A DNA stretch of 64,000 bases from Desulfobacteraceae bacterium (GTDB lineage Bacteria; Desulfobacterota; Desulfobacteria; Desulfobacterales; UBA5852), in NCBI GenBank assembly GCA_014237395.1, contig JABZFP010000006.1:29835-93834 (forward strand), in the 5' to 3' direction. Positions 26,662 to 38,400 of this stretch are shown piece by piece. The notes under the pieces are model-generated. The model had not been told where the DNA came from, ran no database searches, and was given only the letters and a program-made list of their open reading frames with translations. How positions within the stretch are numbered: position 1 is the stretch's first letter; each line of letters starts with the position of its first letter. Position numbers and translations under genes: made by a program.

Positions 26662-27546
26662 ATGCATTTTCAAAACGTCATTTTAAACCTGCAGCAGTTC
26701 TGGGCCCGCAAAGGATGTGTTCTAGCCCAACCCTACGATATGGAAGTGGGTGCCGGCACCTTTCATCCCACGACCCTTCTGCGCGCTCTTGGCCCGGAAC
26801 CCTGGAATGTGGCCTATGTGCAGCCGTCGCGCCGTCCCACGGACGGGCGTTACGGCGAAAACCCCAACCGCCTCCAGCATTACTACCAGTATCAGGTGAT
26901 TTTAAAACCGTCGCCCTACAACGTGCAGCAGTTGTACTTGCAGAGCATGAAGGTGCTGGGCATCGATCCCCTGGAGCATGATATTCGATTTGTGGAGGAT
27001 GACTGGGAATCCCCCACTCTGGGCGCTGCCGGTCTCGGTTGGGAGGTATGGCTGGACGGTATGGAGATAACGCAGTTTACGTATTTCCAGCTGTGCGGCA
27101 GCATCGAGCTGTCGCCCATATCGGTGGAACTGACCTATGGCCTCGAGCGGATTGCCATGTACCTGCAGGGGGTCGACAATGTCTATGACCTGATGTGGAA
27201 TGACACCGTCCGTTACGGTGATGTTCATCATCAGCAGGAAGTCGAGCAATCGACCTATAATTTCGAAAAAGCCAACGTGGACATGCTGTTCAGTTTTTTC
27301 AATCAGTACGAGGCTGAATCCCAGCGGGTGATTGCCGATGGACTGGTGCTGCCGGCCTATGAATACTGTCTGAAGTGCTCCCACACCTTCAATTTGCTGG
27401 ATGCACGCGGGGCCATCAGTGTCACCGAGCGAACCGGTTACATCGGTCGCATCCGCAATCTGGCCCGGCTCTGTGCCGAAGCCTACGTCAAGCAGCGGGA
27501 AGCTATGGGGTATCCGCTCCTGGAGCGCGGTATTCCGAAACTGTAG
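26662..27546 (+). CDS. glyQ: Glycine--tRNA ligase alpha subunit
   Basis: The 294-residue catalytic subunit of the bacterial (alpha2beta2) glycyl-tRNA synthetase. Family motifs: [19 protein letters not shown] at the start, [33 protein letters not shown] (motif 2 region), [10 protein letters not shown] and the closing [17 protein letters not shown]. The start ATG 26662 has GAGGAG 9 nt before it. Forms an operon with glyS 83 bp downstream. No leader T-box was seen upstream. Confidence 0.97.
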   Translation: MHFQNVILNLQQFWARKGCVLAQPYDMEVGAGTFHPTTLLRALGPEPWNVAYVQPSRRPTDGRYGENPNRLQHYYQYQVILKPSPYNVQQLYLQSMKVLGIDPLEHDIRFVEDDWESPTLGAAGLGWEVWLDGMEITQFTYFQLCGSIELSPISVELTYGLERIAMYLQGVDNVYDLMWNDTVRYGDVHHQQEVEQSTYNFEKANVDMLFSFFNQYEAESQRVIADGLVLPAYEYCLKCSHTFNLLDARGAISVTERTGYIGRIRNLARLCAEAYVKQREAMGYPLLERGIPKL

Positions 27547-27629
27547 CGGTGACGCCTGGCAGGCGCGACAACCTGAGCGACAGGTTGCGGGTGGCATGAA
27601 TCCTGGGAAGAATCAACGAGGTGAAGCAA

Positions 27630-29720
27630 ATGGAAAAATTGTTACTGGAAATCGGGGCTGAAGAAATACCGGCCGGCTATATTGCGCCGGCATTGCAGGC
27701 CATGCAGGTGCAATTGACCGAAAAACTGGCGGCCGCCCGGATCGCGCACGGCGCCATCCGGACCTTCGGCACCCCCCGGCGTCTGGCCATTGAAATTGAC
27801 GGCATGGCACCGAAACAACGCTCCGAATCCATCGAGGTGATGGGGCCGCCGGCACGAGTCGGATTTGATGAGGGCGGCAAGCCCACTGTGGCAGCGCAAA
27901 AATTTGCCGAAAAGGCCGGTGTACCGCTCAGTCGGCTGAAACGGAAAGTCACGGACAAAGGAGAGTACTTGGTCGCCCGCAAAACCGAACGCGGCCTGGT
28001 GACCCGTAGTGTGCTGAAAAAGCTGCTGCCGGAGGTGGTGCTGGCGGTGCCGTTTCCCAAGTCCATGCGTTGGGCCGACTTGGACATCACCTTTGCCCGG
28101 CCCATTCATACGATCGTCGCCCTGCTGGGAGACAAAACGATACCGTTTCGCGTGGGCAACATCAAGAGCGGCCGCAACAGCTGCGGACATGTCTTCATGG
28201 CGCCCGGGAAAGTGAAACTGTCCCAGGCCGGCAACTATACCGACGCCTTGCGGCAGGCGCATGTCATTGCCGATATCGATGCCCGCCGCAGACTGGTGGT
28301 CGAGGAAGTAACCCGGGCCGCAGCAGCCGCTGGTGGCCGCGTACTGGCGGATGACGCGCTGGTGGATATCGTTACCAACCTGGTGGAGAACCCCGTGGCG
28401 ACCACGGGCCGTTTCGAGACCCAATTCCTGGAAGTTCCCAAGGAAGTTTTGATCACGGCCATGCGGGAACACCAGAAGTATTTCGCGGTGGTCGATCCGG
28501 CCGGGCAGCTCATGCCGGCGTTCATTGCCATCAACAACACCCGCACGCGGGATCTGGCGCTGGTGGCCACCGGGCATGAGCGGGTGTTGCGCGCCCGCCT
28601 GAGTGATGCCCAGTTCTTTTACCGGGCGGACCTGAAGGTGTCGGCCGAAGAACGTCTCGAAAAATTGAGCGGTGTTCTCTTTCAAGCCGATTTGGGTTCG
28701 ATGCGGGCCAAGAGTAAACGAATCGCGGCGCTTGGGCGCTATCTCGTGGACACCGTGGGAGGCGATGCGGATCTTGCGCGCCAGGTGGAACGGGCGGCAA
28801 CCTTGTGCAAGACCGATCTGGTCAGCCAGGTGGTTGTGGAGTTTCCCAAACTGCAGGGCGTCATGGGCCGCGTTTACGCGGCGGTGGCCGGGGAGCCCGG
28901 CGATGTCCCGGCGGCTATTGAAGAGCATTACCGTCCGGCCCGATCCGGCGGGGCGCTGCCCGAAACCCGCACCGGGGCCCTCGTGGCCATCGCCGACAAG
29001 ATGGATTCCATCTGCGGCTGCTTCAGTGTCGGCTTGGCGCCCACCGGGGCTGCCGATCCTTACGCGCTGCGGCGGCAGGCCATCGGGGTGGTACAGATCC
29101 TGCGCGCCATGAATCTTTCCCTGTCATTGAGAGCGTTGATTCAGTTCGGACTATCCCAGTTTGGTGACAAGACAGCGGACCGCAAGGATGATCTGACGGA
29201 TGCGATTTATAGGTTTTTCGAAAGTCGGATCGACGGTATCCTGGCCGACCACGGGTTTGCCAAAGACAGCGTGGCGGCCATCACGGCCGTCTCGGTGGAT
29301 CAAATCCCGGATGCCTGGCGTCGTGTCGAGGCCCTGGACCGCATCCGGGCTGAAGCGGACTTCGGACCGTTGGCCGTGGCGTTCAAGCGTACCGTCAATA
29401 TTCTGAAAAAATCGGACCAGGATGTGGGCCGGAAGACCGACTTGCCGCTGGATGAAGGCCTGTTCGAAAACCCCTGTGAAGGGGCATTGCTGCAGGCTTA
29501 CAAGGCGGTGAAAGAAAAAGTGGCCGCAACCGTCCTGGACGGCGATTATGAAGCTGCTTTGCGTCACATCGCAACGCTCAAAGCGCCCGTGGACGATTTC
29601 TTCGAGGGCGTCATGGTCATGGCCGATGACGACGCTGTTCGTACCAACCGTCTGGCGCTGCTGGACCGGCTGGCCGGGCTGTTTACCAACATCGCCGATT
29701 TTTCGAAGATAACCACCTGA
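27630..29720 (+). CDS. glyS: Glycine--tRNA ligase beta subunit
   Basis: The 696-residue tRNA-binding subunit of glycyl-tRNA synthetase. The N-terminus MEKLLLEIGAEEIPAGYI is the family signature. Inner motifs TAMREHQKYF (about residue 273) and YRADLKVSAEERLEKL, an HD-type helical region and a C-terminal DALR-like anticodon domain follow. ATG 27630 is chosen over GTG 27621 because GAGGTG sits at the right distance before it. Pairs with glyQ. Confidence 0.96.
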   Translation: MEKLLLEIGAEEIPAGYIAPALQAMQVQLTEKLAAARIAHGAIRTFGTPRRLAIEIDGMAPKQRSESIEVMGPPARVGFDEGGKPTVAAQKFAEKAGVPLSRLKRKVTDKGEYLVARKTERGLVTRSVLKKLLPEVVLAVPFPKSMRWADLDITFARPIHTIVALLGDKTIPFRVGNIKSGRNSCGHVFMAPGKVKLSQAGNYTDALRQAHVIADIDARRRLVVEEVTRAAAAAGGRVLADDALVDIVTNLVENPVATTGRFETQFLEVPKEVLITAMREHQKYFAVVDPAGQLMPAFIAINNTRTRDLALVATGHERVLRARLSDAQFFYRADLKVSAEERLEKLSGVLFQADLGSMRAKSKRIAALGRYLVDTVGGDADLARQVERAATLCKTDLVSQVVVEFPKLQGVMGRVYAAVAGEPGDVPAAIEEHYRPARSGGALPETRTGALVAIADKMDSICGCFSVGLAPTGAADPYALRRQAIGVVQILRAMNLSLSLRALIQFGLSQFGDKTADRKDDLTDAIYRFFESRIDGILADHGFAKDSVAAITAVSVDQIPDAWRRVEALDRIRAEADFGPLAVAFKRTVNILKKSDQDVGRKTDLPLDEGLFENPCEGALLQAYKAVKEKVAATVLDGDYEAALRHIATLKAPVDDFFEGVMVMADDDAVRTNRLALLDRLAGLFTNIADFSKITT

Positions 29721-29832
29721 GGAAAAATAGCGCGAATCAACCGCTCTCACCATGAAGCGCATGGAGATAACCAGAAGATACCGCTCCTCCATGACCGCCA
29801 TGGTTTAAAGAATGCTCTAACAGGAGGCAACC

Positions 29833-30087
29833 ATGCCGTACGAGCCGGAAAAAGATAAAGTCCTGCAGGAATGGAAATGTGAGGAAACCGGACTGATGAT
29901 CAGCATCAATCAATATGCCGATGGGGAGCCCAAGGTGCAGATCGGTCCGCGTATCCTGAAAAAGAAGGATGGCACGGCCCGGGCGCCTTCCCGTGCCGGA
30001 CGCCTGACCATCGAAGATATCAGCTGGCTTTACGATATCATCGACGACGTCAAGGAGGAGTTGAGCCGTCGGGCGGGGCCGGTTTGA
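29833..30087 (+). CDS. Small hypothetical protein, possibly PC4-like
   Basis: An 84-residue polar protein after AGGAGGCAACC. A beta-rich first half (EWKCEETGLMISINQYADGEPKVQIGPR) and a final helix (TIEDISWLYDIIDDVKEELSR) recall the PC4/YdbC single-strand-DNA-binding fold, but identity is too weak to assert. It lies between glyS and a nucleoside phosphorylase with its own ribosome site. No signal or membrane segment. Confidence 0.65.
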   Translation: MPYEPEKDKVLQEWKCEETGLMISINQYADGEPKVQIGPRILKKKDGTARAPSRAGRLTIEDISWLYDIIDDVKEELSRRAGPV

Positions 30088-30268
30088 TTTCGCCGTCATT
30101 CAACTGGCGACGCAATAGATTGCAAACACGCGTCCCGGCTGACGCCGGAATAACATCCTTAGGGACCAAATCGCTGGGCTGATATCATCGATAAGGTTAT
30201 CGTGCAACAGTTCGCCCGTTGCCGTTGTCTTGGATAGCGGCGGGCGCCCTGATCTCGGAGAGGCCTTT

Positions 30269-33006
<2,738 letters not shown>

Positions 33007-33039
33007 CATGCGGGAAAACGAAAACAGGGGAGGGACATC

Positions 33040-33321
33040 ATGGACGCCAATGTCAGGGCCAGACTTCTGATTTCCGGACGGGTGCAGGGTGTGGCATTCC
33101 GCTGGGAAACCCTCCAAGCCGCGATGCGCTGCCAGGTCAAGGGGTGGGTGCGCAATCTTCCCGATGGCCAGGTGGAGGCGGTGGTCGAGGGGTCTCGTCA
33201 ACAGGTAACGGATCTGATCGATTGGTGCCGCAAAGGGCCGCCCATCGCGCGTGTCGACCGCCTCGATATCCAATGGGAGGATTTCAGCGGCACCTTTCGG
33301 GAATTTAAAATCACCCGTTGA
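33040..33321 (+). CDS. Acylphosphatase
   Basis: A 93-residue acylphosphatase, hydrolysing carboxyl-phosphate bonds such as acetyl or carbamoyl phosphate. Catalytic motifs: ISGRVQGVAFRWET (the Arg of FR binds phosphate) and GWVRNLPDGQVE (Asn activates water). GGGAGGGACATC precedes ATG 33040. Last plus-strand gene of the run, convergent with the HU gene. Confidence 0.93.
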   Translation: MDANVRARLLISGRVQGVAFRWETLQAAMRCQVKGWVRNLPDGQVEAVVEGSRQQVTDLIDWCRKGPPIARVDRLDIQWEDFSGTFREFKITR

Positions 33322-33327
33322 GCATTT

Positions 33328-33362
33328 AAAAAAGGGCGGCTGGCTTGGCCAGACCGCCCTTG
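33328..33362 (-). terminator. Terminator between convergent genes
   Basis: AAGGGCGGTCTGGC-CAA-GCCAGCCGCCCTT on the minus strand forms a strong stem with one bulged base, followed by TTTTT. It ends the HU transcript 35 bp after its stop. On the plus strand the same hairpin follows the acylphosphatase stop by 11 bp with only a weak T run, so it may act both ways. Confidence 0.85.
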
Positions 33363-33396
33363 CATATCACGTTTGTTTTCCAGTCGAGGGGTGGGA

Positions 33397-33669
33397 CTAG
33401 ATCGAATCGCGCAGTTTCTTGCCCGGTCGGAATTTGACGACATTGGTTGCCTTGATTTTAATGGCTTCGCCTGTCTGGGGATTGCGACCCTTGCGGGCTT
33501 TACGGCGAACCTTCTGAAAGGTACCAAATCCTACCAGCGTTACCTTGCCGTTTTTCTTCTTCAAGGCCTTGGTCACACTGTCCATAAACGAACTCAGAAC
33601 CGCAGTTGCCGCCACTTTGGAGATCCCGGCATCTTTAGCTGCTTTTTCGACAATTTCCGCTTTGGTCAT
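33397..33669 (-). CDS. HU-family DNA-binding protein
   Basis: A 90-residue histone-like HU/IHF protein. The N-terminus MTKAEIVEKAAKDAGISK, the core VTLVGFGTFQKVRRKARKGRNPQTGEAI (DNA-binding arms, with the Arg-Asn-Pro of RNPQTG intercalating DNA) and VVKFRPGKKLRDSI are classical. ATG 33669 is preferred over 33675 because the GGGGGG ribosome site is only 1 nt from the latter. It bends DNA and compacts the nucleoid. Single gene with its own terminator. Confidence 0.95.
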   Translation of the reverse strand: MTKAEIVEKAAKDAGISKVAATAVLSSFMDSVTKALKKKNGKVTLVGFGTFQKVRRKARKGRNPQTGEAIKIKATNVVKFRPGKKLRDSI

Positions 33670-33726
33670 CTTCATGCCCCCCTTTGCTTTGAAAGTTGAT
33701 AAAGACCACCGCCTACAATGTCTTTT

Positions 33727-33755
33727 TCCTTATTAAAGGAATAACATGATGTCAA
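33727..33755 (-). promoter_or_regulatory. Putative promoter of the HU gene
   Basis: On the minus strand a perfect -35 hexamer TTGACA (33755-33750) is followed after 17 nt by TAAGGA (33732-33727), a poor -10. The position, about 60 nt before the HU start, and the perfect -35 support a promoter, while the weak -10 lowers confidence. Confidence 0.4.
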
Positions 33756-33900
33756 CAGAATTCAATGAGGCAAAGGGTTTTTTGGAGGTCATGCCACTCG
33801 ATGGCTGGTTTTATTATGAATTGTGCCGGTACTTCCAACGGAATAGAGAAATGCCAGGGGATTGCGAGAAGCGACAGATGCATACGTTTAATAACAGGGC

Positions 33901-34018
33901 GGCGTCGTAAAATGGTCAAGATCAAGGGGTGCTAATGCCGAGGCGTGAGGCGTACACCAGGTACGCCGCAGCAACGCGGCATGCCGCACAACGCCGATAT
34001 TGGGCATTTTACGAAGCC
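33901..34018 (-). repeat. Structured dispersed repeat, copy A
   Basis: First copy of a roughly 120-nt element; copy B is at 63719-63844. Outer arms 33901-33923 and 33996-34018 are inverted complements (19 of 23 positions; TCGTAAAATG/CATTTTACGA perfect). Inside are a conserved hairpin GGCGTAC-N5-GTACGCC (33949-33967) and conserved blocks CCGAGGCGTGAGGCGTAC and AACGCCGA-ATTGG. The right arm ends 1 nt from the ftsY stop codon, so on the minus strand the element starts the ftsY 3' UTR. The rest of the 33670-34019 gap holds only the putative HU promoter. Confidence 0.8.
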
Positions 34019-34019
34019 G

Positions 34020-35156
34020 TCAGAACAGGGCGTCCACAAACTGCCTGGGATCAAAATCCTGAAGGTCGTCGATTTGTTCTCCGACACCCACATATTTCAG
34101 CGGAATATTAAGGGTACTGCAGATACTAACGACAATGCCGCCTTTGGCCGTCCCGTCCAGTTTGGTCAAGGCCAAAGCGCTGAGATTGATGGCCTCGTCG
34201 AAAAGCCTGGCCTGTGACAGGGCATTCTGTCCGGTGGTCGCATCCAGCACCAGCAGCGTTTCATGGGGGGCATCGGCCGATTTTTTAGACAGTGACCGCT
34301 TGATCTTCTTCAACTCCTCCATCAGGTTGACCTTGGTATGCAGGCGCCCGGCCGTGTCCACCAAGACGATATCCACGCCGCGGGCGATGGCCGCTTCAAC
34401 GGCATCGAAAGCAACGGCGGCCGGGTCGGACTGGTCTTTGTGTTTGACGATGTCGGCCCCGGCCCGGTCGGCCCAGATGCTCAGCTGTTCGATGGCCGCC
34501 GCCCGGAATGTGTCCGACGCCGCAATGAGGACTTTTTTGCCCTCACGGCGATAGCGGGCCGCCAGCTTGCCGATGGTGGTGGTTTTACCGACCCCATTGA
34601 CCCCGACAACCATGATAACTTTGGGCCGCGGTGGAGCGCCACTGCGATCGGTGGCCGGTGCGGTATCGACAATGGCCATAATTTCTTCCTTGAGAATGGC
34701 CTTGAGGTCTTCGGGACTCACAATTTGGGAGGCTTTGCGGGAAATGGCGTCCATCAGGTCCATGGTGGTTTGCACACCGATGTCCGCCGTGATCAGGAGT
34801 TCTTCGAGTTCTTCCAGCAAATCATCGTCGATCTGGCGTTTACCGCTGAACAGATCCTCGATATCGGTGTTCAGAAAATCGCGGGTTTTGGTCAGGCCTC
34901 GCCGCAGGCGCGACATGAAACCGGTACGGGCAGGCGCGGTCTCTTCGGCCGCAATATCTGCCGGTGAGGCCGTTTCCGCAAGATCTTTTTCCGTGTCGGC
35001 CTCCGGCGGCTTCACGTCGACCGGTTCCGAAGTGCCCTCGATCAGTGGGGAAGCGTGGCCGTTGTGGTCTTCGTCGGTGGACTCAGACGGCGGTATCTCC
35101 TGGGATGGGGTATCATCCTTGGAATCTTTTTTTCGCTTGAGCCATTTAAACGCCAT
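34020..35156 (-). CDS. ftsY: Signal recognition particle receptor FtsY
   Basis: A 378-residue SRP receptor GTPase. An acidic A domain (about residues 1-75, ESTDEDHNGHAS...) precedes the N domain (GFMSRLRRGLTKTRDFLN) and G domain with VMVVGVNGVGKTTTIGKLAARY (P-loop), SDTFRAAAIEQL, VDTAGRLHTK and ALTKLDGTAKGG. It docks ribosome-SRP complexes at the membrane. ATG 35156 (MAFKWLKRKK) has AGGAGA 9 nt upstream; nine more codons are open before it without a site. Lies downstream of smc, a common pairing. Confidence 0.96.
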   Translation of the reverse strand: MAFKWLKRKKDSKDDTPSQEIPPSESTDEDHNGHASPLIEGTSEPVDVKPPEADTEKDLAETASPADIAAEETAPARTGFMSRLRRGLTKTRDFLNTDIEDLFSGKRQIDDDLLEELEELLITADIGVQTTMDLMDAISRKASQIVSPEDLKAILKEEIMAIVDTAPATDRSGAPPRPKVIMVVGVNGVGKTTTIGKLAARYRREGKKVLIAASDTFRAAAIEQLSIWADRAGADIVKHKDQSDPAAVAFDAVEAAIARGVDIVLVDTAGRLHTKVNLMEELKKIKRSLSKKSADAPHETLLVLDATTGQNALSQARLFDEAINLSALALTKLDGTAKGGIVVSICSTLNIPLKYVGVGEQIDDLQDFDPRQFVDALF

Positions 35157-35347
35157 GTGCTGCATTCTCCTGTATGAAATCACAACAACCGGTCTGTCGC
35201 TTGTCTTATTTTCGTAAACCGTCGTCGCTCCCGGGGGGTGGGTCTTCTTTAAAATGATTCAGGGAAAATTGCAAGGCGACGGCGGGTGGGATGCGTGGGG
35301 CCTGGGGCGGATTCGTAGCCGGCAGTGCGGTTGGAGCGGTTTAGCCC

Positions 35348-35476
35348 TCAGAAATGAGGGATGCTGGCCAAGACGGCACAAAGGGTTGCCGTGAGCCATG
35401 CCTTTATACGGGGTGCCGCCATAAACAATATAATGACGGCAATCAGGGCCAAAAGAACGACTCCCGACGTCAACAC
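35348..35476 (-). CDS. 42-residue membrane micro-protein overlapping the smc stop
   Basis: A GTG at 35476 shares its first base with the last base of the smc TAG stop and opens 42 codons: MLTSGVVLLALIAVIILFMA, then PRIKAWLTATLCAVLASIPHF in outline. It would be one transmembrane helix (residues 4-20) and a basic hinge followed by a second hydrophobic stretch. Coupling by stop-start overlap is plausible; there is no clear ribosome site. The end overlaps a GAAA-tetraloop hairpin (35345-35360). Could be chance; no homologue known to me. Confidence 0.45.
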   Translation of the reverse strand: MLTSGVVLLALIAVIILFMAAPRIKAWLTATLCAVLASIPHF

Positions 35477-38400
35477 TAGGCGGCCTCCCGCTCAAGATTG
35501 ACCGAGACCACCTTGGAGATGCCCTTCTTTTCCATGGTGATGCCGAAAAGGGTGTCGGCAAATTCCATGGACTTCTTGTTGTGGGTGATCATGATGATCT
35601 GAGATTTGGCGCCGATAATTTTGAGCAACTCGTTGAAGCGGAAGACGTTGGCCTCATCCAAGGGCGCATCGATTTCGTCCAGTAGACAGAAAGCGGTCGG
35701 TTTGATCAGAAAAATCGAGAAAATGAAGGCGATGGCCGAGAGCGCCTTTTCTCCGCCGGAAAGCAGGCTCATGCGGGTAACTTTTTTCCCTGGTGGGTGA
35801 ACCATGAACTCCACCCCGGATTCCAGGGGATCATTGGGATTGGCCAGAACGAGTTGGGCCGTCCCGCCCTCGAACAATTTCGGGAATACTTCACCGAGTT
35901 TTTCATTAACCTGTTCCAGGGTTGCCAGGAAGCGTTCCTGGGTGACGGTATTGATTTTACGGATCACGGTCTGGAGATCCTCGACGGCCTGGTTCAGGTC
36001 ATCCTGCTGTTCGCAGAGAAAATCGTGACGTGTTTTGTACTGCTCGTATTCCGTGATGGCCCCCATGTTGACATCGTTAATTTGGGCCAGCTTTTGGCGG
36101 CAGCGTTCCAGTTCCGACTCAGCTTCTTCCATGGTAGCGCTGAAATCTTCGTCCAGTTTGGACTTTAGTTCCGTCCGGAACATTTCGATATCGCCATGGT
36201 AGCGTTCGTTGAGGCGTGAGGCGATGTGCTCCCGTTTCATTTGACGCTGGGACACATCCACTTCGAGCAGACGAAGCTTTTCGTTGTTCTGTTCGCGGTG
36301 GGTTTGAATCCGGGCGATGGTCTCGTCGCTTTCCTGCAGTTGGCGATCGATCGTCTGGTAAAGGCTTTCATTGGAATCGAGGACCTGGGTCAACTGCTCC
36401 AGTTCACGATAGGTCCGTGCCAGTTCTTCCTCGAACTTGAGGATTTGCCGGGCGGCGTTGGCGCTCCGTTCGCGTTTGGACTGAATCTCGCGATTCAGGT
36501 TTTCGAACCGCTGGGCGCCGTCGGTTTGGAATTCTTTGAGTCGCCGCAAGCTGTTGGTGTTGTTTTCCATTTTGGCCTGCAGGGCCGTCAGGCGCAGTCT
36601 GATGTCCATTTCCTTTTGCTGGAAGGTTTCCATTTGGCGCGTAACGGAAGCAAGCTCGGTGGAAGTCGCGGCCACTTGATGCTGCGTCTGTTCGATTTCA
36701 CCGGCGGTTTCGTTCAGGACCTCGTGATAGCGTTCGATCTCCTGGCCGATCTCGCTTTCCTCACCCTGCAGGCGGTCCTGCTCCAGTTGGACGATTTCAT
36801 GGTGGCGCTGGGCGGCTTTTAAATCTTCGGCGGCCCGGTAGCATTTTTTCTGGGCGTCGATTTCATCCTGCACGGTTTGGTGCTTTTCCGTCAGCAGCAC
36901 CTGGAGATCGGTTTCCAGGGTCCGGACCTCGGATTCCAGTGCGTCTTGAATCTGACGGGCACCGGTGATGCGGCCATCGAGGTCCTGGATCTGGGACGCC
37001 AGTTCGCGAATTTCCTGCTTCTGGGCCAGGATGCCGGCGGATGCATCCCCACCGCCGCCGACGAAGGCGCCCTGACAAGTCACGACTTCGCCCTTGCGGG
37101 TCACAATGGTTTGAAAAACGCCGTTGCGGTTGAAGCGGGCGGTGGCGCTCGCCAGATCATCGGCGACCGCCACATGCCGGAAGAGGGCTTCGGCAATGGG
37201 CTGGTAAGCGTCGCTGACACGCACGTGATTGAGCAGGCAGCTTTCCGGCGGGGGCAGCTCGTCAGCGGTTTTCGCCATGGGGCGAAAGGCGTTCACCGGC
37301 ACGAAGCCACTGCGGCCCGAAGATGCTTCCTGCAGGTAGGCGATGGCCTGGTGGGCGTGTTGTTGTTCGTCCACCAGGACGTATTGCAGCGATTCGCCCA
37401 GGGCTGCTTCCACGGCGACTTCGTATCCGGGGTCCGGGGTGATGACGTCGGCGATCAAACCGCGGATGCCTTGCTGAGCGCGTTCCTCCGGCGGGATATG
37501 CTGCATAATGGCCCGGACGCCATCGCGGTACCACTCGAAATTGTCTTCCATTTTTTTGAGGGTGGTGTAACGCGAACGCAGTTTGTTGCGATCGAGGTCC
37601 AGGGTCTGGCCAAGCTTGATCTGCTCCGACAGCTTGCGGCTTTTGGTCTCGAGCTGTTGGCGGACGTCACCAATCTGACGCTCGAGAACGCGCAGCGCCT
37701 CCTGTTTTTCAACCAGATGGGCCTGGCTGCGGGTTTCGGCACCGCGCGCATTGCTGAGCGTGCGGGCGGCCAGGGCGGCTTCTTCATCCGTTTTTTTGAG
37801 CCGGCGCTGCAGGCTCTCACGGTTGTTTTGGGCGGCCTGATGGATATTGCGATACCGTGCCTCCTGGCCCACGAGATCCGTCAGGCGCGAGCGGTGGGTC
37901 TCCAGCGCAGTTTTGAGTGTGTTCATTCTTTCCGCGACGTCGCGGGAGGCGCTGCGCTCCTGCTCGATTTCCTGCCGGACGGTCTGGATGGCCTGCTCCA
38001 ACTCCTGCCGCTGGTTTTCCGACTCGCCAATCTCTGCCACCATGCGGGCGTTTTTGGCCTCCAGGTCGTCACAGGCGCTTTGCAGTGCGCTGATCTCTTC
38101 GTCCAGGCGTTTGATTTCGCCACGGGTGTGCTGCAGTTCGTTTTCAGTTTTGTCCAGCGTACGCTGGAGTTCATGCTTGCGGGATTTTTGCTCGGCGATC
38201 TCCTGGTTTTTTTGCCAGCGCTGAAGCTTGATATCCTCGACGGCTGCATCCAGTTTTTTGATCTCGGACACGTGATTCAGGTCGGCATCTTTTAATTCCT
38301 GGAGCCGGGTGGTGGATTCCGTCAATTCCGCCGAATATTGATCGTAGTAGTGCAGACCGATAAAGATATCGAAGGTTCGCGTTCTTTCCTGGTAGGTTTT

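Noticed and set aside
36877..38295. 472-codon plus-strand frame opposite smc
   Set aside because: Antisense of the SMC coiled coil; its Leu/Phe-rich composition is the mirror of Glu/Lys/Gln codons.
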